64,000 nucleotides of DNA from contig OX375882.1 in NCBI GenBank assembly GCA_947359465.1, positions 57,777,031 through 57,841,030 on the forward strand. The letters are read 5' to 3'. Under the pieces are notes generated by a model, which saw only the letters and a list, made by a program, of their open reading frames with translations, was not told the origin of the DNA and ran no database searches. The translations under genes were made by a program, and so were the position numbers. Source of the DNA: Metellina segmentata. Taxonomy: Eukaryota > Arthropoda > Arachnida > Araneae > Tetragnathidae. Position 1 is the stretch's first letter; the number at the start of each line of letters is the position of its first letter. Shown here piece by piece: positions 1 through 12,087 of this stretch.

Positions 1-399
1 ACGTTTTACCAGTGGACACTTGAGGAGTCAGTCTCTCCTACGAACAAGGCCAGAAGGTTTTCAGGACTTGTACCGAGTGCGGAGCTGATCAGGCCTTCGT
101 CAGCTCATATTTTAAAATGTATTGACTTTACAATGGACAAGGTTTTTTCGGAACCTCTACTTTTCTTGGATTTATCGGGGGTTTATGGACTCGTGGACTT
201 GGTCTAATTTAAAGAGACCATCTCGGGGATTAGTAACAGTAACACATACATATACAAGGATAGTTTAGGGTATTATGAAGTCATAGACACACTATTTACC
301 AACAAATAAATGGACACCCCTGCAATCGACGATGTTTCTCCTGGCATGGGACTGGACCCTCGGTCGCAATTCCAGGTAGACTCAATTCCGAGACCTATT
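1..399. other. No recognisable feature
   Basis: No homology, tandem repeat or SINE piece is visible here. The segment lies directly upstream of a Tc1 transposase fossil and could be older transposon sequence, but no transposase motif can be read in it. Confidence 0.4.
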
Positions 400-600
400 G
401 CACCATTTTGGATGACTATGCGCTTCCTACGTTGTGGCAGTTTCGCATGTCTCGACCCATGTTGCTTTCAGAATGACAATGCCACCTGTTATATCGCGAG
501 GTCTACCATGGCTTGGCAGGATGACTGGCCTGCGCAGAGCCCGGACCATTACCCGATCGAGCTGCTCTAGAACGAGTTGGAGCGTCGACTGAATGGGTGC
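400..600 (+). pseudogene. Tc1/mariner transposase fragment
   Basis: The + frame reads FQNDNATCYIARSTMAW and then, after an internal deletion, WPAQSPDHYPIELL, a stop at 568-570 and NELERR. These match the catalytic core of Tc1-like transposases: the second catalytic Asp in the QDNA-type motif, and the WPAQSPD-NPIE block holding the third acidic residue. Intact proteins have about 340 residues, so this is a short fossil. The DNA-binding domain and terminal inverted repeats are not visible. The region between the two motifs is shortened, and the stop falls just after the third catalytic block. It is non-functional. The family call is firm; the subfamily is not assignable. Confidence 0.8.
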
Positions 601-1120
601 TCCCGATATCGGTGACGGAACTTAACTGAACTGTCTTTTCCAAGCCGAGTTGTGGGACATACCGTGATCTTGAGAGTATGCCCCGGAGGGTCACTGCTGT
701 AATAGTCCCTCTTGGTGTCTCCATCAACTATTGAAGTTGAATGAACTTCGTTTTCCTTTACCATCACAGGTGTCAAAATGTGTTGGTAGCTAATGTATAT
801 GGAGAAGCTGTGTCAAACACAACAAAACGGGGTAGAAAAATGCAAAAAGCAGAAGGGTAGGACAGGATAAAACAGAAGGGAGGGCAGAACACGGGTACCA
901 CGGGGTTTGGATGCCCGTTCACACCTAGAGTTCTTATGTTCCCGAAAGCCACGTAAAAAGAAAGTTTCACTGATACAAAAGAGAGAAATAAACCCAGAAT
1001 AAATCCAAGGTTTATTGGTTCAAGGTTCATTAACCACATTTAGGCCTTTAATATTGAAAAGGCTTTTGGAATCTCGACTTTATAATTATTTTATGCTTTG
1101 ATTTGCTTCCATACATAGAT
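601..1120. other. Unassigned sequence with a weak S3 trace
   Basis: Nothing coding is supported. Bases about 945-1005 weakly resemble the part of the S3 repeat that includes a gagagaaata-acccag motif, so an old S3 copy may be present. Confidence 0.3.
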
Positions 1121-1262
1121 GGTTGGTGGGGTGTTCTTTGGCGGATGAGCCATTTCTGGCAAAGCTGCGCCAAGCAACGCCAATTAAAGTGACCACACAC
1201 AAAATAATTGTTTTACTAACACAGAAGAGCGAAGTACAACCAAGTAGAAATCGATCCTTATT
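1121..1262 (-). repeat. S3 repeat (LINE-tail-like), diverged
   Basis: The + strand has gttggtgg, a mutated ttttatggcg block, then gcgccaagcaacg and ttttactaacacagaag, in the same order as the copies near 9.8, 25.7 and 29.6 kb. The sense strand is taken as minus because the matching 3' end of the RNase H LINE at 46.2 kb reads on plus. It is adjacent to Helitron H1. Confidence 0.55.
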
Positions 1263-1315
1263 AGGTCCAAATCTTAGGATTGGTACTTATTTAACAATGG
1301 GAAAATATATATTTA

Positions 1316-1947
1316 CTAGGGGGCCCGCCCCCTGCTCGCTAAAGCTCGCCAACCCCCGGACGATTGCTTTGCAATCCTCATTGGTTCGCTGAGCGAACCT
1401 ATACTCGCTTCGCTCGCATCAATGAAGACATGTGTCCTAGCAGAAAGGATTGTTTTCAAAATATGATACTCCAAAAAAATATTTTTCAAATCTAAGTTTG
1501 CTGTATTGCAGAAAATATAAACAGTACCCTGGAATCAGAATTCAAATGAAAACTTTGAGTAAATTTTGAGTCGAAATGTGAGCGCTGCTTTGGAAATTGA
1601 ATACCTAGTATGTTGTTTGTGTACATTTCCAGCACTCTCGAGTAACCCACACTTTTTCATTGAGTTTGTTGTGGAAAGTTATAGTGCAAGCGTCTTGCTG
1701 AACTATAATTGCTGGCCATGAAAAGGACCGTTTTTTTTTTGGCACTGAAATGATCCTTCGCTTTCTTTGATTTCTAATTCTAAACTGCAACAGCTCGACT
1801 AAAAATCTTTTTTTTTTTCAATAAAATTTCATCCGATAACGCTATAAATTTAATTCGTGGTAAACAAACAATCGTACAATGTTGCCAAAACGCGATAACA
1901 AATAACGTCTTTTTTTGCGTGCCACGTAAGAGAATTATATATATAGA
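1316..1947 (-). mobile_element. Non-autonomous Helitron, family H1, copy 1
   Basis: Read on the minus strand the element starts TCTATATATATAATTCTC and ends with a GC-rich hairpin followed by CTAG, with T as the next base. That is the Helitron pattern: 5' TC, a 3' hairpin plus CTRR, and insertion 5' of T. A second copy in the same orientation at 27437-28067 has the same two ends and about the same length (632 versus 631 bp), which fixes the borders. No Rep/helicase is encoded, so it is a passenger copy. The last 120 bases form a chain of short palindromes (see findings). The 5' flank is G rather than the usual A here; it is A in copy 2. Confidence 0.8.
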
Positions 1948-2073
1948 CTATCTCGATTTGATTATTTCTTTATATTGTACACAGTAGAGATAAATTTATT
2001 ATGATAAAGCTACTAGTTGCGTCTTTCTGTCTTTTAATGAAAAAGTCCACAAATAAAACATCTTGCCATGATA

Positions 2074-2230
2074 AAATTTTTGTGTACATCTGTTATAAGG
2101 TTTGATCACAAATTTTCAAGGATGATTTTTGTGCACATCTGTTATAAGTTTTGATCACTAATTTTTGAGGGTGAATCTTTGTGAACATCTGTTAAAAGTT
2201 TTGATCACTAATTTTTGAGGGTGAATCTTG
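2074..2230. repeat. Tandem repeat, about 50-bp unit, 3 copies
   Basis: The units start with tgtgNacatctgtta at 2081, 2130 and 2180, giving a 49-50 bp period. Copies 2 and 3 are closest, both holding ttttgatcactaatttttga. No coding capacity. Confidence 0.85.
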
Positions 2231-3055
2231 TGCCCGCATTAAAAACGTGCAAACTCTTTAAACGTGGTGTTGTCTCGATTTTTGTTTTGTTGCCTAACAT
2301 CATTCGAAAAAGTATAGTACCTTTTGCGCCTGCCCGATATTTTGAAGCGATTAAGAATAAATAATTTACTTTTTGCAAAAAAGCAGTTGATAAAACGTGG
2401 TTTTGAAGCAGCTTCCTAATCCTATACAAAGAATACAGTGATATTTTAAAAGGATTAAATATTTATTAAAGCGTGAACCTACAAAGAACCTACTATTACA
2501 GTATGCACCACAAAGTAGTCATTCATTATAATTTGTGTACCGTTCAAAGTGGCACACCAGATTACAATTCAGAGAAATTTCTGTGGTGGGGACCAACCGA
2601 AATATTTCCAAGTGCAAGATGTCCGAATGTTTTGGCTTCACTGGAGTAAATTTTTCTGGACTGTATTAAAAACGAATTTATCGAGCTCTGTTCGGACGTT
2701 TCGCTGAAGGGTTCGAGTCGTTCTTAGAGTAAAAATGTTAAGAAACCAATTGATTTCGTAGTGTTTAAGAATTTGGTTTTAAAAATTAAGCTGTACTGTA
2801 GTAATTTCCGATACTGTAGCATTTAGGAAGTGCAAAATATTGAGGTGTGTTTTATGACAAATTTAAACAAATACTCAAAAGTACGATTTATGATAAAAAG
2901 AAAATAAAAATTTTAGCCACCCTTTAACATCAAATCTAACAATAATATCGTTAATTTTAGAAATTACCCCTTTCAGATTTGATATACGTAAGAATACCTA
3001 TAAATTAGTGTAATATAAAAACTGTTATGCGGTTGGTATTAGTTTGTAGCCAGTT

Positions 3056-3236
3056 TTCAGTTTTTAAACTTTTTTATCAATTTATATCTTTACAATAAAA
3101 GCTTATTCATCTAACTCAAGCATTGTTTTAATAAAATGCCACTTTTCATTTTGTAAACTTTTTCATCAATTGTATCTGCGATAGAAAAATTATTATTTTA
3201 GCTCAAACCTTATTTTAATGAAACGTTGTACTAAAT
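3056..3236. repeat. Two-copy diverged tandem repeat, about 88 bp
   Basis: The pattern aaactttttNatcaattNtatct followed by a cttattttaatgaaa-like block occurs twice, about 88 bp apart. It is too diverged for exact ends. Confidence 0.5.
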
Positions 3237-4314
3237 ATCAATTACCTCAATAGTTACACCACTTTTATACAATGATGTATAAAAATAAGTCCGGAGTTGA
3301 GACATTTTAAATTGGAACTTTGTTAACATTACATAACGCCATCTACAACGCATAAGTAGATAAAAGAGACAAATCAATTCAGTTTACGTTTCAGAAAGGA
3401 ATTTAAATCATCCTGAATTGATAACTGAGTCCTGTACACATCATCTGATTCATCCAAGAGTTAAGTCATTTTTATCGGCAAAATATTGTAGGTTTATTTA
3501 TTTCATTAATCCACGCCTATATTCCTCGTGCTTATATTTTATCATCATGTTTTTCTAAGCCGCCATAGCTTCAAATCAGATACTAAAGTGAATGGAGAAC
3601 CCCAATACACTTTCGGATGATAACGGAGGTATGCTGTCATTCCATTCCTCAATGCAAGAATAGACAAAAAATTTCGTTCCATTATGCATGGATTCAATTT
3701 TAAAATTGGCAACAGTTGTGAGTTACGACGAATTTTCTTGCATTACTTTACTCTACGAATGAATAAGCCAACAATAAAGTGGATTTATATGCGAGTAGCA
3801 TAGATGTAGAATTTTATGCTTTACATTTTATACGAGTGCAATATGTTAATGTTGTGTGTAATAGTTAGACAGCGAAGGTTGACATAACTGTAGTACGCGA
3901 TCTTAAGAAGGAAAATGATTATTTTATTCAGTATATTGTCGACACTAAAGTACAATTGTATCAAATCAAACACATTTTTATGCATCACACTTACATTATA
4001 TAACACTAAAAACACATACATTGTAATGATTTTTTTTGTTAATGCTGATTTAAGGGAACAACGAACTTTCACTCTAAACCTTCGAAGTTATTCGATTGCT
4101 ATGAAATTTGGAGTTACATTTGTTGTTTTTTGCTATAAAGCTTATTTATAAAGTTTGGTCCAAAAATATAAAGTCATTCCGAAGTTATTACACAAGGACA
4201 AGAACGTGATCGATTTCAAGAATATGGGTTGCTATCGCAACATAAATTCTCACTGAATGGCTTAGGCTGGGACTGTGTTAACTATTTATTTATTATTACA
4301 TAAGGACATGTCAG

Positions 4315-4470
4315 GGAATGGATGCTTGTAAGCGTATGGTGTAGAGTCGGCTGGTGCACCTTAAATATTTCGTGGCCGAAAGTCCTCACGTTGGGTTGGC
4401 GTGGAAGTTTGGGGAGTGGGGTGCTAACTCAGGTGTTGACTAGTCACCTGACATTGGTTCAAAACACCGA
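4315..4470 (+). mobile_element. SINE S1 fragment (body, no head or tail)
   Basis: It holds the S1 stretch from the gtatggtgtagag block through the S1-specific ggccgaaagtcctcacgttg to the ggtgttgac block. The tRNA-like head is missing upstream and the 3' tail is missing downstream. The element is diverged and immobile. Confidence 0.8.
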
Positions 4471-4499
4471 GTGGCTTAGGCTGTTATGGTGGTAACTAG

Positions 4500-6180
4500 T
4501 TGAAAATTTTATAAAATAACAAACATTGATAGGACCTATGCGAATTTATTTTATGCGTAGTGTAAAAATATTAATCCAAATAATAGTTTGCATGAATAAA
4601 AGTTATAGTAATTCCCATTTCGTAACTGGACGGGTTAAAGTTACAGTGGTGTAAGTCACATTTTCTTCGTTTTCTAGAAATTAACATAACGCGAAAGGTA
4701 TTGTAGTAAATTCAGGAACAAAAGTGGTGTAATGTTATCCTTATAGGAGTGTCACCTTGATCCAAATTTACACTAGAAGCTTAAATTAAATTTATTTGTA
4801 CCATAATTACAATTTTACTTGTGATGAAAAGGACATACACCACTGTGTATTTACAAAGCCAATAACTTACACCATAGTACTTGTCAGCAAAATGGATATA
4901 AAGTGCCTTCACTGCTTCCTCATTTCTCGCTTAGCACTTTGTTTGCTTTTCTAAGATAGAATCCTTTTTCCATGTGTTTAGTTGTCGAACTCATTTTCAC
5001 ATGCTTTAACCTTTAAACTGTGGCACAGACCTTTTGCAATCGCCTCCAGCAACGTGTCTTTCGCTTGCATGTGTCCGACCCCATTACCTAATTACCTAAC
5101 TTGAGTGATAGAGCCTTGAGTGGCATTTACGACTGACGCTTTCCTTTCATAGTATTGTGTGGCGTATCGTTTGGCGCTAGAGGGATTACACCGTAACGAC
5201 GTTCTGCCTTTACCCCATAGCGTTCACACACCCCGGTCGACAGTGTAGGGTACCGAACAAAATGAGGGAACCTCTAGAAGGTCAGTCACTGATAGATCGT
5301 GAATGGTGATCGATGCCATTGGTCACTTAGAAGGGGGATAACATCCATCGTACGCAGATCTATACCATGCCGCTGGTGCAAACGAAAATTTATTGGTAAC
5401 AATTCTCCACCCGCAGCAGCGTTTAGGTTAATTTTTATGTTATAGGCATCACATTTACTACGGTAACTTTCAGTTCACTATGGAAGTGCAAAATGAACTC
5501 ATCATAAATGGTTCGACGTTAGACAACTTCAGAAACTGAATCAATATTTTTTCTCTGAACTTTTCTTTATACAAGTTGCACATTGCACGTACATTCATTT
5601 CGGGTGGTAGAGATTTTATAGACATTATCTAATATGGTCACGCACCTCTTTCATTTCTACGTCAGGTGCCTTGTGTTTTGAAACATGGTGCCCTCAACCA
5701 TCAGATCCGTCTAATGGATCTTGAATACTTTCCTCAGAATCCAATATTTTGTATAGAAATTCTACGCTGAAGTGCGGAATCAGTCGGCACTGTGGAAGCG
5801 TTTACAAACACAGTGGTGTAAGTCTGTTCATGTGTCCACGATAAGCTTCCGACCATACATACCTATACGAAAAATGTATGTTTTAGTAAGTTGTACCACC
5901 CCTCCAAGTTTGTCCCATGACCGTAGAATCACCCCGTATACGTAACTCCCAAAACTGTTAGCAATTTCAAGTTTCTTTTCTATTCATTGCATTTTGATAC
6001 CAATTAATGTTTAACGCTAAAACGCAAAAGTAATCGATTCCGGTGTTTTCGAAAGTCTACTGTCTTTTAACTCTCCAACTGGTTTCTACGAGATATATCG
6101 TCCATCAAGTTGATTGGTTGCTTGCTTATTGTTTTAGGGCATAAGAAACACATGACAGAGTCAGGTGAAGGTATTAGGTA
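4500..6180. other. Unassigned intergenic sequence
   Basis: No gene or repeat family is recognised. The part from 5040 to 5400 is less AT-rich than its surroundings. The short phrase gtggtgtaag recurs near 4645, 4735 and 5815 without a clear unit. Confidence 0.35.
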
Positions 6181-6945
6181 TTTTTAATAAATGTCATACT
6201 GGAGCAACACAACGGTCCGGGATGCATATTACCAACCTTTACCTGGAATAGAAGACATGGGAAAATTTTAAGCCCACTGATTCGTTGCTATCTCTCTCTG
6301 AAATCTATGACGTCACTCACCCATAGTGCGCACTCCGCATGTGTGAAAAGTATCATTATTTACTTGCAATGTTTGCGAAAAAGAAAGTTGAAACTGTTTC
6401 GACCGGAAATAGAATACTTATAAAAAAGAAAGCGATAGCTTTTAGATGATTAGACCAAGCGACTGTCCAACGGCTTGTGCCATGTACTCGTAATTTGATC
6501 GTAAATGTTTTGTGTTTAGTTTTAATTCCAGTATAGATTCTACACGCATGATTAAAAAATATATTCCATTTTCGAACTTTAAAGGACACTTGGGACCTTG
6601 AACAGAATAGAAGGCGGAAACAGGGGAGTTTTTCGTTATTACTGGGGATCTGTTGTATAAATTCGTTATTTATGTTGCAGTTGTTTTGCCACCGGCTTTC
6701 AGTTCAAGTAGAAACTACCGAGTAATGAGTAATGACAGAGTCCACGTGAAGCATCGCCATTAATGATGATGTCAAGTAGTGACGTCATAGTCGACAGTTT
6801 GAAACCAACGAATCAGCGGGCTAAAAATTTCCCCATGTCTTCTATTCCTGGTAAAGGTTGTTAATATGCGTCCGCGATCAATCCACCAGAGAATTATCCG
6901 AAGACAACACCACGTAATTTTGAACCACGTTGAAATGACGCGTCA
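6181..6945 (-). mobile_element. SINE fragment split by a MITE
   Basis: The left piece (6181-6223) has the SINE 3' region with catactggagcaacacaac and tccgggat. The right piece (6870-6945) continues with tccgcgatcaatcc, gaagacaacaccacgtaa and gaaccacg. Together they form one antisense SINE body (S2-like, judging from actggagcaac), interrupted by the 646-bp element at 6224-6869. About 13 bases between caacacaac and the ggtccggg block are also missing. Confidence 0.8.
6224..6869. mobile_element. MITE with long terminal inverted repeats, hAT-like TSD
   Basis: The left end begins gcatattaccaacctttacc and the right end is its near-perfect reverse complement; the inverted repeats run at least 65 bp (about 6224-6290 and 6805-6869). 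The flanks tccgggat and tccgcgat are an 8-bp TSD with one change (9 bp if the preceding g is counted), created inside a SINE. An 8-bp TSD is characteristic of hAT elements, though the termini are not the usual CAGNG type. The interior carries tgacgtca-like motifs near both arms and no transposase. Non-autonomous. Confidence 0.85.
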
Positions 6946-8084
6946 TGAGAGCATTTGAGGAACAAATTAATGGTATAAAAGCCTCGTCTTTTAAGACGTG
7001 GCCACTTCTTCTAATAACGTGATATCTTGTCGAGACAATAACCAGAATGATTCAATTAGTAAGATGAAAACGGCAATATATTATCCTGAAAAATGTCTTG
7101 CGTATTGTTCTGGACAGTCGCCAATAGCCCGTTGTGTTGCTCCAGTGCGACGTTAATTAATTATCTTTACTACCACCTTAAAAATCTACCGATTCAATCC
7201 ATACACCACTCCGAAATTAAATCTGACGAAATATCGTTGAATCGGTACCACGTCCTTACTGTTAAACGAAGAAAGTAATTGAATTAATTCATTTTGCCTA
7301 AACAAAAGGAACCAAAACTCACCGATTCCACGACTAAAACAACGAGGGCGTTAACGCGAAAGCGATTCCACCGTATTGGTTCCTTCTTGCAGATACTCGA
7401 GCTTACGGTTGAGAAAAACTCGCTCGGATTCTATTAATCCCTATCGCTTAACTAAGAAAACTTACTGCCTTCTTACAAAATAAAATAAAAACGCAAGTCA
7501 AACAAATCAATCTATTTACATTTTTTTTGTTTGTCTTCTAGTTCATCCTATTCTTATATCGGAGATGAAAGGGACTGGTTGCCTAATAAGCCTTAAAGCA
7601 AGTTTTTGTGCAGCAGGAAGCTTTAATTATGTGTGTTACATAACAATGGGATAAACTAGCGGTATTTACAAAGGAATCCGGACATTAAAAGTATAACGGA
7701 GCACAATATTTGAATTGATTCGTATTGTTTCTCTTCATGTTTTATGCTCCAAAGAAAGTAGTAAACGCTTATCTTAATTTACGCATCAAATCAGATGTAT
7801 TTGATGTTACTTGAGTTTCTTTTACTCATTTCAGGCATAGCTTTGTAATGGAATCAGATGTTTAAAAACTTAAACTGCGTGAAAGTGGACTGCGAAAATC
7901 CTTTTAATCATGTATGTAGCATTTTATGATTTTCTTCGGATTTATTCCATGCATTTCTTCTTAGAGATACTGCTAAAAAAAATGTAAATCTGAACTTAAA
8001 ATGCTTACATTTAAATTAGAAGGTCGAAGTGTGAAAAATTACTAGCAAAAGATATAAATTTAAAATCAGAAATCCATTCCTTGT
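6946..8084. other. Intergenic sequence with one SINE tail
   Basis: Except for the SINE tail at 7109-7170, nothing is recognised. The part from 7310 to 7460 is richer in G+C, but no gene or element can be supported. Confidence 0.35.
7109..7170 (+). mobile_element. SINE S2 3'-end fragment
   Basis: It matches the shared SINE 3' end: gtcgccaatagcccgttgtg, then ctccagtgcgacgttaatta. Only this terminal 60 bp is present, consistent with strong 5' truncation. The ccagtgcgacg variant is S2-type. Confidence 0.85.
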
Positions 8085-8332
8085 GAATTTATATCCTTAT
8101 CAAAATGTTAGAATGAATTGGTATTTTTGAATTCATTCTTATCAAAATGTTAGAATTAATTGATATTTTTGAATTCATTCTTATCAAAATGTTAGAATGA
8201 ATAAAAATTTTTGAATTCATTCTTATCAAAATGTTAGAATTTGTAGTTATTTTTTAATTTATTCATATCAAAATGTTAGAATTTATAGTTATTTTTGAAT
8301 TTATTCCTGTCAAAATGTTAGAAATAATTCAA
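8085..8332. repeat. Tandem repeat, 42-bp unit, about 6 copies
   Basis: The core ttcttatcaaaatgttagaa recurs with a 42-bp period; each unit also holds tttttgaattcat. The outer units are more diverged than the central ones. No coding capacity. Confidence 0.9.
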
Positions 8333-9103
8333 AAGTATAAATTTATTCTTATTCATACCCTTGCATAGAATGAATTCAACAAATCAATGAAAACATGGTG
8401 CTGGGGGAAATGCATTACATTAATTCTACATAAATAGAGCATACTGTTATATTAATTTACTTTTATTGAACATCAACCTACTCTTTTCAGACTCCATCAC
8501 TGAAACATTTACCGATCTATACTCAACCGCTTAAATCCTTTCCATCTAAAGTGCAGACAGCTTAACTTCACTTTCGTACATTATTAATTTGAAAATGACT
8601 TGATGGTTTGCTGAGCGTCTTAGCAAACATCTTAAAGGGTGGAGCCAGGGTTTGATATTGATTTTTTGCAAAAGTAAATACCGCATAAAAACCGATGATT
8701 CAGTTTTACTCGATAAATTCCTTCAATAAAGCTTTCCTCTCAAAGATGGCCCAAAGCTATTAAATCTTCCCCAGAGGATAGGTGCGGAGGCATGCGTGAT
8801 TGGTGTGAGATTTACTTGGAAAATTCAATCACGGAATCAAATGAATTGATCTTTTAGATATTCTGTTATATAGTATAGTACGAAAGGGGATACAAGATTC
8901 GGACCCTGTGCCTTTCCCTATCGTCCAAATATGTTTCGTGACTTTTTAGCGGTCAAAGGACAAAAGTGCAACACAAGAGAAGAGCTTGAATGTTCAGACG
9001 ATGTGTTTGTTCTACAGACAATATTTGCTTTTATTAACCATGATTCTTTCAAGCAAAGATTTTCACACATTTTGAGATTTATTTCGTCTGTATAACTCAA
9101 CCC
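8333..9103. other. Unassigned sequence ending in a C run
   Basis: No gene or repeat family is recognised. A run of C at about 9091-9100 marks the border with the following P-family repeat. Confidence 0.35.
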
Positions 9104-9245
9104 CCCCCCCCTCCAGGTGGTTGTCTCGCCAAGATATTGAGACCAGATCTTGATGAACGAGGTATTCGAAAAACTATCCAGGCTTTGATCTGATTAAAAA
9201 ATCGTCGATAACCTGATAATTTTGATTTAGTCTGTTTTACTTAAA
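9104..9245 (-). repeat. P-family palindromic repeat, fragment
   Basis: It starts cctccaggtggttgtctcg, the inverted form of the terminal block seen at 15.95 kb (ccacttggagggttaacg), followed by aagatatt and gatcttgatgaacgaggtat units. These are diverged copies of the gacgagatatctcgtc palindrome joined to a tcttgat motif. Confidence 0.65.
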
Positions 9246-9639
9246 ATCCCAGGATATCTTAAATCGTTCACTGTTAATCTTAAATTGTTCAATTGTGAAG
9301 GTTACTTCGTAGAAGCAGTTTCAGAATAAATTGTAATTTTTCTATAACTAGCGCCATTTTGATTCTAAACGCATTCAAGGGTTTCGCGTTGTTCATTGAA
9401 TTCCCCCTTTGCTTTAACAACTTGAGAGTTCTATGTGGCACAAGTTCGATTTCCTGAGTGTCTGTGTTGTTTGGTGCAGCTTGGTCAAATATCACTTGTA
9501 AACTGAACTAAACTGATAAACCGAACACTTGTAAACTTGCCAATCACTTGTAAACTGACATATTAAATTGTTCAACTTTTAGTGTTTTTCATGTCAGTCA
9601 ATTTCAGAGTATTTTGCACTTTTTCCTTAGTTGGTACCT

Positions 9640-9735
9640 CATACACTACCTATATCTCGTTGATCAAGATCTAACCAGTTTTGTTAATATCAAGATAACT
9701 CGTCTATCAGGATCTGGTCAGTTACGCGTTGATGG
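9640..9735. repeat. P-family palindromic repeat, fragment
   Basis: Two iterations of the P unit can be read: atatctcgttgatcaagatc then ccagttttgtt, and actcgtctatcaggatctgg then tcagtt. Terminal blocks are absent. Confidence 0.6.
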
Positions 9736-9767
9736 CGATATAACCCGACCTTACAACTTCTAAAAGG

Positions 9768-9930
9768 GTTGGTTTGGTGCATTGAGTGTTATACTGCAAG
9801 AGCTATACTTTGACAATCGGCACCAAACACACAAGACAAGACAGACAACATCAAGTGTTGGAGAAGCAGACACAATGAAAGTTTTAACTGACTCAAAAGA
9901 GAGAAATACACCCAGTGGGAATTGACCCTC
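9768..9930 (-). repeat. S3 repeat copy
   Basis: The order is ggttggtttggtg, a diverged gcaagagctatact block, atcaagtgttgg, cacaatgaaagtttt and gagagaaatacaccca, as in the copies near 1.1 and 29.6 kb. It is one of the longest S3 copies in the window. Frames through it are repeat translations. Confidence 0.65.
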
Positions 9931-10811
9931 ACATTCACCAGGGTTAATTCCTACATCCAAAATGGTTGACGACATTCTAACGAAACCCTTTTCAAAGCAA
10001 AAACTGCAAAACACAGAAAACACTCAATGAACGAAGCGTAAACAATACCTAGAGTGGAAATATGTACCAAATGGGATTCCTCGCAAAACAAAATTGCAAC
10101 AGAAGCCAAAAATAGCGATCCATTGAAAATAAAACACACCATGAGGTTTCAGTCTGCAGGACAAACTTCCAAACACGCTGTCAAACCGGTAGAAGAACCC
10201 AAACGGAAACCAATTTGAAGAGGCCTAAACTCGCGCATGATTAAACACTACAATAAAAAGAACTCAGGCTCCAAAGAAACACAAAAAAGCCCTAACCCAA
10301 TACGCTACGCTGCCCTTCAGTCATCAGCACCACTGTTAATTAAGCCAGCTCTAAAAGGAACCTGGACTACAAAAGAACAAAAATAATAACAATACCGAAA
10401 AAAAATCTCTCCAACGGATTTAATTTTCAACCTGCTTCTACCGAAGTAATGGCAGTTCCCCCGCTTGGCTTTTTTATTGTCATTTTTTAACAGGTCGCTT
10501 GGTGTTTGGTAAGTAGCTTAGCTGTGAAGCCTTTGGAAAGGCGAAGGAAAAAAGGCACTTTAGAGCGCTAAGGTAAAGCTTTAAATCGAACGGGCTAGAA
10601 TGACATTATCAATTAAAATTTCCGTAGATAAATAAAAGGGAGTGAAATCTCTTCCACGGTGATCTTGTAATTAATAGCTATTTGAAGGCAATTAATTTAG
10701 AGCGCGGTAAAGTTCGATCTCGGAGATAAAGGAACTTTTTTAATGCGCTGTCGAATCTTTTGGAACTCGTCGGTGTCATTTAATTCCCCATCCTGGAGTC
10801 TAATCACTGAA
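9931..10811. other. Non-repetitive stretch, possible regulatory DNA
   Basis: No repeat family is visible. The part from 10340 to 10800 contains several homeodomain-type TAAT cores (taattaatagc, aattaattt) and a ttttttattgtc motif in otherwise unique-looking sequence. This could be a conserved non-coding element, but motif content alone is weak evidence. Confidence 0.25.
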
Positions 10812-11135
10812 AGAGAGATTTCTGAAGTTTCTGTAGTTTAATTGTAAGCCGTGATCTCTGATGAAATGAAAGAAAGTGATGGAAGAGATTTGTCTTTTTT
10901 ATTTTAATATATGACTAGCCTTTGCCAAATAACAGCAATGAAATATTCGTCAGTTGGGAAACTTTAGGAATTATTGATATATGAGAAATTGTGAAATAAT
11001 TTTCTTATTATTATATCTCATTAATGCTTTTTCGATGTAGTTGTCCCCTGAAATGTCGACATACCAGAAAATAAACACTGTAGAAGTTACGAAAAAATGA
11101 ACCTTCTTTATTCGTTTCTAGGTCATAGTGAAAAT
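10812..11135. repeat. Left copy of a 0.32-kb direct repeat
   Basis: Bases 10812-11135 and 12966-13287 are nearly identical, from agagagatttctgaagttt to ggtcatagtgaaaat, in direct orientation and 2154 bp apart. Both contain agaaaataaa. The ends are not TG...CA, and no primer-binding site or polypurine tract is apparent, so LTRs are unlikely. A segmental duplication or a two-copy element fits better. Confidence 0.85.
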
Positions 11136-11175
11136 CCAGATTCATTTGGGATCCACGGGAGCCCAATTTGTAGTC

Positions 11176-11445
11176 ATGGATTAGTAAACGGATGATTGCG
11201 GGTTAGAAACTGGATCCAACCAGAGACCTTCGTGAGGATGGGGCTCCTGCACGTTAAATCTATCGTAACCTAAATCTCTTGACGTAATGTGGAAGTTTGG
11301 AGAGTGAGGTGCCAGCTCATGTGTTGATCATCTTGTGGTTCAGAATTACGAGGCGTTGTTATTGTATCTTTCCCATAGGGATTGATCCTGGACTGTGATA
11401 GTTGATGTTCTCAAGTGCCACGTTAATTAAACTACCGATAAGATA
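11176..11445 (+). mobile_element. SINE S2, nearly full length
   Basis: The sequence runs from a decayed tRNA-like head (tagtaaacgg, then gggttagaaactgg in place of the B box) through gtggaagtttggagag, gtggttcagaattacgag and gggattgatcctgg to the tail gccacgttaattaaactacc. The B box is mutated, so internal polymerase III promotion is probably lost. Confidence 0.8.
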
Positions 11446-12087
11446 CGATTTGATAGGTTATTAAGATAGCACATCCCACTCTTCAAACTTTCAACACACA
11501 ATGGCGGATTTTGGTGAGGGATTTCTATAGCCCTGAGTGCTTTTTGCTTGGAAAAATACCAAAGGCATAAGTCACAACAATAAAATAAAATTTGTTAACC
11601 AATTTAAAATGAAATAAACATGTTCGAATTTTGAGTGTCATTGTTTGATATTATGTTTGGATCGACAATGTTATAATCGATCTGGTTTTTGGTTTTTAAT
11701 TTATCCCAAACCACTGTTGGACAAAATTAGGGTATTACTACTGATTTTGTGATTTCTGCTATTGATAAATCTATTTGCAGAAAGCGTAAAAGGAGCGAGC
11801 GAGGAGGAAGTTGGCTTTTTAAGGGGAGGTGAGGTGTAGAGGAAATAACGTTGCTGACTGCTGAGGGCAGGGATTGGGGCGTCAAGTTGCCGGTAGGCCC
11901 TAGGCGACAGATAAGTATAAATCCGACGTGGGGACGATTGAAGCCACGGCATATTTAACCTTCACCAAACGTCATGTACACTAAAGTCTTTGTTTGGAAT
12001 TTGTTTCTCACTTGCCATCCTCCGTTTGATAATCCGCGACTCTTCCTACCAGAGATAAGGTTCCATTCCCACAAAAGATTGTGATTT
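11446..12087. other. Unassigned sequence
   Basis: No gene or repeat family is recognised. A purine-rich stretch (about 11785-11850) gives an open frame on the minus strand without similarity to anything I know. Confidence 0.3.

Larger units (their letters stand above)
1948..4314. other. AT-rich sequence without genes
   Basis: Apart from the two small repeats listed separately, I see only AT-rich single-copy-looking sequence. No transposon motif and no convincing open frame is present. Confidence 0.4.

Noticed and set aside
4640..5830. Dispersed gtggtgtaag motif as a repeat element
   Set aside because: Only the ten-base phrase recurs; no common flanks were found.
8085..8332. CRISPR-like array
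   Set aside because: The repeats are contiguous diverged tandem units without distinct spacers, and the sequence is eukaryotic. The same applies to the other arrays.
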